From: Candidatus Onthoplasma faecigallinarum
Lineage (GTDB): Bacteria > Bacillota > Clostridia > Christensenellales > UBA1242
Direction: 5' to 3'
NCBI GenBank assembly: GCA_018715225.1
Contig: DVMB01000010.1
Span: 1-13,978, forward strand
DNA: 13,978 nt
In this document: piece after piece, positions 1-10,000 of the stretch
Position numbering within the stretch: position 1 is the stretch's first letter
How the letters are laid out: each line of letters starts with the position of its first letter
Program-made: the position numbers and the translations under genes
Notes under the pieces: generated by a model
Databases searched by the model: none
The model's input: only the letters and a program-made list of their open reading frames with translations
Told to the model about the DNA's origin: nothing

Positions 1-1080
1 ATTGATAACGGTCGAGATATTGTCCTCGCTATCCCCAATAGTGATATATGACTCGGTATTAGAAGTGTTTATATTTATTGAAGATTCGCCAGAAAGAGCA
101 TATTGACCAATCAATCCGCCAATTATATTCATTCTTGTAACAGTGCCATCGCTAGCACCCTCTGCACCTTTGACATTTATGTTTGTCAAGGCATCGCAAG
201 ACGATACTTGCGTGTCTGCACCACGTCCCAGCAAACCACCGATGAAGTTGTTCGTCGTGCAGTTGTTCAAATCTACACTTATATTGACACGCCTGTTGCT
301 TGAGTATGAATAGTGCCCTACACGAATTGAAGATATTGTCGTCTCTTCTGCGTATCCCACAGCACCTCCAATATATACTCCGCCTGTGGAATTTGCTGAT
401 ATTGTCAAATCGAAGTTGACACTTACTCCATTCTTGCCAATAGTGGAATTCATGATAGACATGTTTTCATCTTCGCTCTCGCTGATAGCGTACATAGATG
501 CTCTACCTACCAAGCCACCAAAGTAAACCGCACCTGTTCCATCCAAGTATGATGAAACATTTCCTACGAATGAGCAGTTCATGATGTTGCTACCCTGTGC
601 GTTGGCTACAATACCACCAAAACCTGAGATAGCACTAGTGGCAGTCGTACCTACCAAACTATCCGCCTCGACATTGACTGTCAAATTGCTGAATAGAGAT
701 TGAGTATCATCTGCTGATACTGCACCCACCATGCCCACATTTGAATTCAACTGAATTGAGTACGTGCTGCCTGTATTTACGTTGCTAAATCTATTTGACC
801 AATTGAATGTGATGTTTCTAATGGTTGCGTCATTAGTCGACCTAAATAGTCCTGCATTGCCTGTATCAACAGTGTTCACAGACAGACCTGACAGCACTGG
901 AATTTCGTTGTTTTCTTTCTCGCCTATCAATATACCTGTGAAATCAATGTTGAATACAAAGTTGCTATAATTATTTTCGCACCAACTAGTCAAGTCTATA
1001 TCTTCTACAATCTTGTAATTTCCGTCTGGATTGTTTATCAAGACATAGAAGTCATCCACATCATCGATAATATAATAATT
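1..1080 (-). repeat. GLUG-type module D of the giant lipoprotein (runs off the window)
   Basis: Residues ~3737-4096. The header NYYIIDDVDDFYVLI is followed by YKIVEDIDLTSW and AGLFRSTNDATIRNITF. Six cores begin near 3846 (VGMVGA), 3890 (GGIVA), 3924 (GGLVG), 3974 (GGAVG), 4017 (GGLLG) and 4057 (GGLIG). The module has no closing Trp/Pro-Leu segment before the window edge, so it is still in progress at base 1 and further repeats are expected. Confidence 0.83.
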
Positions 1081-4000
1081 CTCAGTATTGTCATTCAACA
1101 ACAATGGGAAGTACCTGTCTGGGTTCAATGACCAGTATTCTGTGCTCCAACCAGAGAAGACATTGTTGAAAGCCACTGTATGTTCAATGTCCTCCAAATC
1201 GTATAGTTGAGATAGATCCACTTCGCTCGCACGTGAATCGTTAGCGTGTTTAACTATAGCTTCGCTATCATTGCTTGCATAATTGTTGACTATACCAGCA
1301 TAGACATATGTAAATGCTGCATTGCCATTGCTTGTGATATAGCCTGTATTGTTGCCCTCAAGTTGTCCATAATTTGCAGAAATGTAGTCATAATTGATGT
1401 CTACAAATTCGCCGTCGCTAGTTTCGTGTTGTGTGTGTAACATTGAGTTGTCCAACAATAAGGTAGAGAACGTGAATTGAATATCGTTGTCATCGTTCGT
1501 TATCCTCAAAATTTGATTTACATAAGCGACGTATTCGCTTACCTCTTCATTTCTAGAGACGTTGGAATTTCTCACTCCATACGCTGCGCCGAATAGTCCG
1601 CCGGCGTATTCTAGATAGGTATCATCAATATTTACATATGGTACTGCGTATGAATATGATACATTAGAGATAATGCTACACCCTATCAATCCACCAACGG
1701 TAGATCCTACCATGAAACTTGCTTTGCTGTAGCAAGATTGTATATCCATTTGTATGCCAATACCTACCAATCCGCCACCATATCTATATGATTCTAATAG
1801 GTTCAAATTGCCCGAATTTTCTGTATCCACACTGGCTGTTTCTGTAGTTTGAGCATCTTCCAAATCTAAGATGTATCCACCAAGTGCCGTATCATACTCG
1901 TATTGCTCATCTTCTTCTGCTGTAACTTGAGATGCTGTCAAATCTCCTAGACCGACTGCATACAAGCCACCGACAGCGAATTGCCCAGTGATCAAATTTG
2001 CCGTGCCGACATTGTATTTCAATTTCAATGCTCTAGTCTCTCTGCCTGCATAGCCTGCTATACCACCTGCATAGTCCGCTAGGATGTTACCCTCGTTAGA
2101 CTTAGCGTACATCTCATTTCCGTTAATTGTGATGTAAGAGAGATTGAAGTCAACATTCGTCCTTTCTTGAATGTCTATTACGCCCGCTATACCACCAGCA
2201 TAAGATAGTTGATCTAAATAGTCGTCATATGTGCCGTTGAAACTCAATGCACCGATCGCTCTCATTGTGTCGAAATCATCTTCGCTATAATACATATAGT
2301 AATTGTTGACATCTGTATTAACCGCTTTCACACTAAGATTTGAATCAATTCCATAGATCAAACTGTTGCCTGTAATCGTACCTGCTAGACCACCAGCAAA
2401 ATTGTTACCAGTAATGGTCGTACTTCCACCATCTAGGTCTACGTTGATAATTACGCTGTTGTTGATAGTGCCCGCCAAACCTCCTGAATATGCCACTCTA
2501 ACCGAACTAAAGCCTGGAGTAGAAGCAAATTCAAGATTCAAGTTTTTGACGTACGCATTTTTTATATTGGAGAACAAACCGATTGATGATTCTGTAGCGT
2601 TGGCAACGTCTAGGAATATTCCACTGATAGTCATTCCGTTACCTTCAATACTTGTTACAGAAATGTTGTTTGCGTCTCCCAAAGTATAGTTGACACGTGT
2701 TTGAATAGCCGTCTCATCGCTAGCAAAGTCGATGTTGTTTATAAATCTAACATAGCCAGACATTGAGTTTTGTGTTCCGCCAAACAAGAATATGTCGTTG
2801 TATTCTGCTACGCTTCTTATGATATAAGGGTTGTTCGCACTTCCCAAAGCGTATGATACAGCATTTGAGTAAACGTATTCTTCATCTTCCTGTCCAAGCA
2901 AATATCTATACGAATATGCAATGCTATTCGCAGTGTTCAATTGTGGTAGTAGTCTATAATCGTTATCAGCGTTGTAGTATGACCAAACGCCTTGTTCGCG
3001 CTCTGTCCTAGAATTACTATTGATGAATACAAAGCCCGTCAGTGCGTTTGAATCAGCGAAGTTATCAGTATTGTAACCTACTGCTTGATCCTTGCCTTCC
3101 TCTGTCCTGACTATATAATCATCATCGTCATTCACAAGGTAATATGTATTTTCCAATGTTCCGTAGGACAACAATTCGTTATTGTTGCTAACACCTACAA
3201 AAGGTTGTTCTGACACATCGTTTTCTGTCGCAACACCATTTAGTGTACATGCAGCATAACTCTCGCTGATACTTCCTGAGGCTGCATTGTTGTATACAAA
3301 GCCCGCAACATACGCTGAATTTGACACTAAAACTGTATTGGCATATGAATTGTTGATTTCACCTGAATTTAGATATACAAATCCTGCCACATTTCCGTTG
3401 GTAGTAGATCTTATCTGTGCGCCTGTAGAATATGGATTTGTAGAGCTGTCGGTATTTGCCCCCTTCACGTAACTATACGAAATTATTCCGCTATTTTCTC
3501 CTACAAAGCCCGCTGTCATACTATATCTCGTAGACAGTCCTTCTGGTGCTGTAGAGTAGTTTACTAGACTCGTGTTGGATACGAACGAACTAGCTATCGT
3601 GCCAGTATTCACACCTACAAACCCACCAGTTGTTGCTACAAAACCTTGTCCACCTTCGCTAGCGGTAGTATCTCCAACAATGAATTGTAGTGCGCCACCT
3701 GTTACATAATTCGTGCTTTCGCTATATTGATCAGCAGTTATTCGTGTATAACCATCCTTGCCTACTCGAGAGTTTGTGATTATTCCACTATTATTGCCCA
3801 CTAATCCACCGAATGTAACATTTACATCATCGCTATTGTCCACAACAATGTTGACAGTTTTTGTCGATGCAGATAGGTTCATGACATCGCAGTTATATAT
3901 CAATGCCCCATTGTTGTTGGCAACAAGTCCACCAAATGTGATGTCCGTGATGTCATTTTGGGTCAAAAGCAATCTTCCATTATTTGCAGTATTAAATTCG

Positions 4001-7000
4001 CTATAATCTACAATAATATTCTTCAAAATCGTAGACTGAGTTTGTCCATTTGCGTCTTGATATGTAGAAATATTTGCAAACAAGCCATATTCTGTGCGGT
4101 CTGTTGATATAGCAAAACTTCTTATCTTTATTACTCTATTGTTACCATCAAAACTTGCGATATTTACACTGATTGGAACAAGGTTATCAATGGTAATGTC
4201 ATTCATCAAGATATAGTCAAGTCCCTCGCCCAATATACATTCGCCTGTATTAGGATCAAATATTTGATCTACCGAATAGATTGGAATAGCATGTTCTTCT
4301 GTCGTGCTGACATTTATATTCAATGTGAAGCTAAAATTCATGGTATATGATAGTGAGTTGCTTGACATCAAACCGAATCGCAATTCATATTTGTCTCCAT
4401 TCAGGACGTAACCATAATGTATTTCAAAATTTATAGTCCTACTAAAGCCCTCTGTCCCCCTGATTGTCAACATGTTATCAATGACATTTACCTCAAATTC
4501 TGGGTGAGCGTCTCCGTCGCTAAAGTAGACCACCTCTCCATCATTGTTTGTGTAATAGAATAGGTTAGCAAGATTTTCGACCCCTATATCTGCCACCAAT
4601 TTTTCATAAATCTCGGCGGATAGGTCGTAGTTAGGGTTCTCTGTAGTGAAATTGAAGTCAAGTCCAACTGTTCTATCAACGGCTGTATTCAACACTCCGT
4701 TGGCAAGTCCGTTCAAATATGCTGAATCAGTACTTACCAAATAAGGTACTGGATAGAATATCAAACTGCCTTCCTCTTCACTCGTAACCAACGAATCGTC
4801 AGTCGCCAAAGTGAGCGTTACGTTCATCTTGAATGTCGCAGGAATATCCGCACTGACGTTCAACATGACTGGCATTGTGTATGAGCCGTCGAAATTCTCG
4901 ACAACATCATTGTAATTATTCAACAACCTGAAACTCAAGTAGTCGCCAATTCTATATTCTCTTCCAAAGGCGGAATCATTTTCATCGATGTTTATTATGA
5001 TTCCGTTCGTAGCCCCATAGGCGTATTTAGTGCTATTTTCATCAAGTACCCACTCGAACGAAATGTTAGGATTTTGACTGAATTGATAACCATAGATTTG
5101 AATACTGATTTCGTTGTTATAGGTATCTTCTTGAATCAAATATTGGCTGTCTCCGTCATCGCTGACACCCATATAATATCCGTCATAGCTCAAAGATGCT
5201 CCTGGCAAATACTGCGTCAACAATGTTTTGGTAACTGTTCTAACATTGTTGTTTGATGTCTCGACAGTGAGCGTCGCTCTTACGGTTGAGGATAGTCCGC
5301 TGAACATATCCATTTGAGTGTGGATATATATTGTACCGTCATAATGATAGTTGTTATTTTCGTCTATATAAGAAACTTTCCTTAATACTATGCCGCCATC
5401 TATCTGCTCATTGCTTGGATAGACTGTTTGATATGTACCAGTTGAAGCGTTGTATACCAATTGCTCATATATCAAAGAAACTTCTCTATTCAACGATGGT
5501 ACGAAAAGAGTAGAACTTGTCAGGGTCGCAGAAACAATATTAGAGTAACTTGGCTCTAAGTATATCAGCATCACGCCACCATATCCTCCTGGAGAAATGA
5601 TAGAGGTCTCGGTGTTGTTACTGCTTATTAAGTTGGTATAACTTGTACCTGGGGTTACACTTGTCGCTGTATAGTTTTCAATTCTTACTGTTGATAACTC
5701 TGTAGGCATCAAGGTCAAATTTATAGCATCACTTACATTTGGATTATTTGTAGAATACACTACAATCTCTAGAATAATGTTGCTTTCAATATATCTATAT
5801 TCAAATTCATTTTTTAGACTGAGAGCGATGTTGTAGGTGTATCCAATTATCCTATCCGCTGAACGAATAGGTGTATACATGAACACATAGTCGAACAAAT
5901 CTACTATACTTTCCTCTCCACTATCCGTCAAAAGTCTATTCAATTCTTCCTGACCATCAACGACATTCATTGTGAGAGATATGCTATCTTTATTCTCTTC
6001 TATCAAACTGATTGTGTTGTTTGAAGAGGTGTAGTCAACCTGTCCACCTATGTCGTCATCTCTAACATATCCTGTATAGAGATTTGCGTCAAAATCAATG
6101 TTCGAATTTGTTTGTATTGAATAATCTCCGCCGTCTATTTCTAGATTTGTAGCCGATTTGTAGACTATCACACGCAAACTAGTCGTCTTTAATTCTAGCA
6201 TCTGGTCTTGACCCTCTATTTGTGGATAAACTGTATCCCCAAAATATTGTGTCAAATTGAGTAGCAATCTAAAGGTCAATATTTCGCTTACTCTATCCCC
6301 TTCAAAGTCGTTATTTGCCACTCCTATCATGACACCATTTAGTGAGTTGGCATCTTCTACGGTTAAAACTGAACTTGTATTTTCTCTAACAACTTCCAAT
6401 TCTATATATTGGTCAATGTCTGCATCAAAGATAGTTGCAAATTCTAGATTATCTTTGATATTGGTTGCTTCTACATTTACCAACACAGAGTTTGCTCCAG
6501 TGTATGTATACAATTCATACACTGCATTTTCTTCGTTGATCTCATATATTGAGTTAGAAGTCAACACCAATTCGTTCAAGCCAAGTTGAGTGTAGAAGAT
6601 AACATATTCTTCTAGTGCTGAGTTGAACACTGAATAACATCTCACAACGATTGGATTGTTTCCGCTCACTCCTGTAAATATGATTTGTCCATTTGAGATG
6701 TAAGCATACGCTGCCCCACGGACAATTTCATAATTCACTCCGCCCTGAGCTTCTGCCGGCAAAACTTCTAGATTGATGAGTCCGTTTTTCTCTTCGCCTT
6801 CTCCTGCTGTGTTGATCAAATTATAAGTGTTGTATCTAATGTTATTTAAAGGATTATATATATCGTTATAATAGTTGATGATTGTCGTGCTTGTTACATT
6901 ATATCCATCTATATTCGGTTCATCTTCTATATAAATAGAGTCAATAGAAATCACATAATCTTCATCAATATCCGCCACTATATCTGTTGGACGGATTACC

Positions 7001-10000
7001 ATAATTGGCTCATTGTCAGCACCGTAAACAAGATATGGGAAATAGAAATTGAAGCCGTACAATGTGATATAATTTAGGTCAAATCTTGTCTGCCAATTTG
7101 TGCTATCCGTCAGCAGACTGCGGACAAATGCTTCCCAATTTGCTGTATTTTCAAAAGATAATTTTAAATAGTTATTGTTTATATTGACAGTAGTCGATGT
7201 GTTCAACACGAAATGGTTGTCCACCAAGAGATACGTATTCAAAATATCGCTATAATCTTCAGTCAAAGTATAGTAAGTTTTTGCTAAATCGTACTCTGTA
7301 TCACTCGTGTGAACTAGATTTCCATCAATATCCGCTTCATATAGACTTACTCTATCTAGATCCCAATTTTCATAGTCAAATACATAATATGTCTCAGCTT
7401 CATTGAATTGGCTATCTTCATCAAGTTTTGTATATATTCCAGCATTGTTGATATACAGTCCAGTGGCAAGATAGTCTAAGAACTCTTCTTCACTAACTTC
7501 TTGCTCTATCATATAATCTGCTATTGACTTTGTGAACGCCTCACTCATGTCAACCGCTGTAGTAGTGATGAAATCTGTTATGGATAGTTCATTCCACACG
7601 TTTGCCTGTGCAAAATACACTGTTTGGTCATCATATATTATAGAATAATGATTTCCATTAGTAGGACAGGCGTTAATATAATTTAATAATGATGAATAAT
7701 TATTTATTTGACCAATATAATATGTGTTATTCTCTACGTTGCTTGGACTTGTCAAATATATTTCATTGGTCAAATTTTCATGTGCATTAATGTTTGCGTT
7801 GACAAAAGAGATATCAATAGTTGTACCATTCACGGAATATACTAGCCCTGCTACTCTATTCGTCCTGCTATTGAACGTATAGAAGATCTCTCCGTTGGCT
7901 AGATCGATGAAATTTTCGACAATTCCTCTATTGATAGAATCTCGTTGCGAATATGCCACAATACCTGCGACAATATTATCTCCGCTCAAACTGCCGTTTG
8001 CTGATAGTGCATTTGAGAATGTTACGTTTGCAGACATGAATCGCACTTCGCTGATATTAGTATAACTTGAGTTACCCACAACACCTGCAACGTCTAGCCC
8101 TGTGTTTATGGCACTGATATCCAGCCCCAATAGTGCAATGTTGTCAATTGTATTTGAATACACTACATTGCCCTGACTTGAAACAGATTGCCCAGCGACA
8201 CCAGCGATATATCCCAGAGCACTGGCTACATTTACATCGCTACCATTTGTTATATACAATCTTCCGCCCAATATGATGTCGTTGATTGTCCCTGTGTTTA
8301 AGCCAGCCACACCACCTACATAATAATTACTGCCGACTGACGCCGTACTTGTATTTGTGATAGTTATATCCGCTATGATCGTATAACTGATACTATTCAA
8401 ATCTGCCTTGCCCGAATATGCACCGAATATCGCACCATTGTTCGTTCCTGCGACTGCACCAATATTATGATTAGATGATGAAGATGAGTTGATTCTAAGT
8501 CTTGAACTAAAGATCACATTAGAAGTGGTCAAGTCAATATTTCCATTGTTGATACCCACCACTGCACCAAAGTTGATTTCCACATTTTGTATATTACTGC
8601 TAGCAAAGACTACATTTGATGTGTTGGTAGAATTGATATATACATTTACGCCTGTGATCACGCCGTCGTTTACGCCCGCTATGGCTCCTATGTTTAGACT
8701 ACCATCGCTTGCAAGAGCGGAAATGTTCGCTGTGTCGAATGACACATTTATATCTAGGTCTCTTATGTACCCGCCTTCGCCAATTCTTGCGAACAATGCT
8801 GAATAATAATTTTCGCCATCTTCCACATAGGTTGATAAATTTAGAGTAATTTGATATCTAGATGTAGATACATCTGTTCCGCCTGATGATAGATATTGTG
8901 TCGTACCACTCAAACTCCCTGTGAAGGACTCTATCGTTTCGCCATTTAAACCTATTGGAGAAAATTCGGTAGAATTATCTATTGTTAAATTGTTGCTCAA
9001 GACGTAATTTGCATTCATGTCGTTGATTATATTCTTCAAATCATCTACAGATTGAATTGTGTATCTATTTTGAAGAGTACCATCGCTTATGGATACAAAC
9101 ATTGAGTAGCTGGTAGCATAGGTTCCGTTTAGATCGCTATAAGAGTCTTTTGTAACCAAGGTCAGCATAAATAGTCCGCCACCCAAACTCTTGTTTGCCA
9201 CAATCGTTACAGTATGATTCGTGTCATCTATAGTGATATTTAACCTATCGTTGCTGATTGGATTCAAGATTATGTCGCCATTTTCATCAAGTGCTATACT
9301 GCCATCATCTTCCTGCTCTACACTATATAGGATATAATCTAGGTCATCAAATCTCATGTTGTTTGATTCATTAGTATCATAATATGCCTGTGCGTTGAAT
9401 GTTGCAGTATCACTGCCTCCATCTTCTACATCAATAAATGACATATATATATATTGACTATCAATACCATTTGAAACGATTTCATCACCCCAAATAGTGA
9501 TGCCTGACGCCAAGTCATAGTCAACGAATCTTATAGTTGTACTCGTAGAGATGTTTGATGTCTCGCCAAATCTAAGTGCAACTAAACTTATTGTAATTTC
9601 ATTATATAAATAATTAGAAGAAGATAATCTTACTTGTATATTGCCACTTAGAATATCTTCGCCCAGACTTGAACTTATAATAGTATTGTTTGATAGAGGT
9701 ATCTCTTCTTGCCCATTGACTAGTACAACCTCAACACTTTCGTCAATCGTCAAATCATTGCTTATCAACACACGAAGTTGAGATGCATGATTGACCACAA
9801 CTTCGTCTGAACCCATGCTGAACACTACATTTGTAGATGCACTAGCATTATTTGAAGCGTACGAACTGAAGTTGATATTAGATACAGATGTCTCTTCAAA
9901 ATACTGGTTGATATAAACTATTTGATTAGGAGTGGCATTGATAGAAATGTTTGAAATTGGGTCATAAACCGCTAATTCCACTATCAATATTTGTTCCACC

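Noticed and set aside
1..9063. CRISPR-like or DNA-level tandem repeats in the giant gene
   Set aside because: The repeats are at protein level and diverged in DNA; no identical direct repeats with regular spacers were seen.
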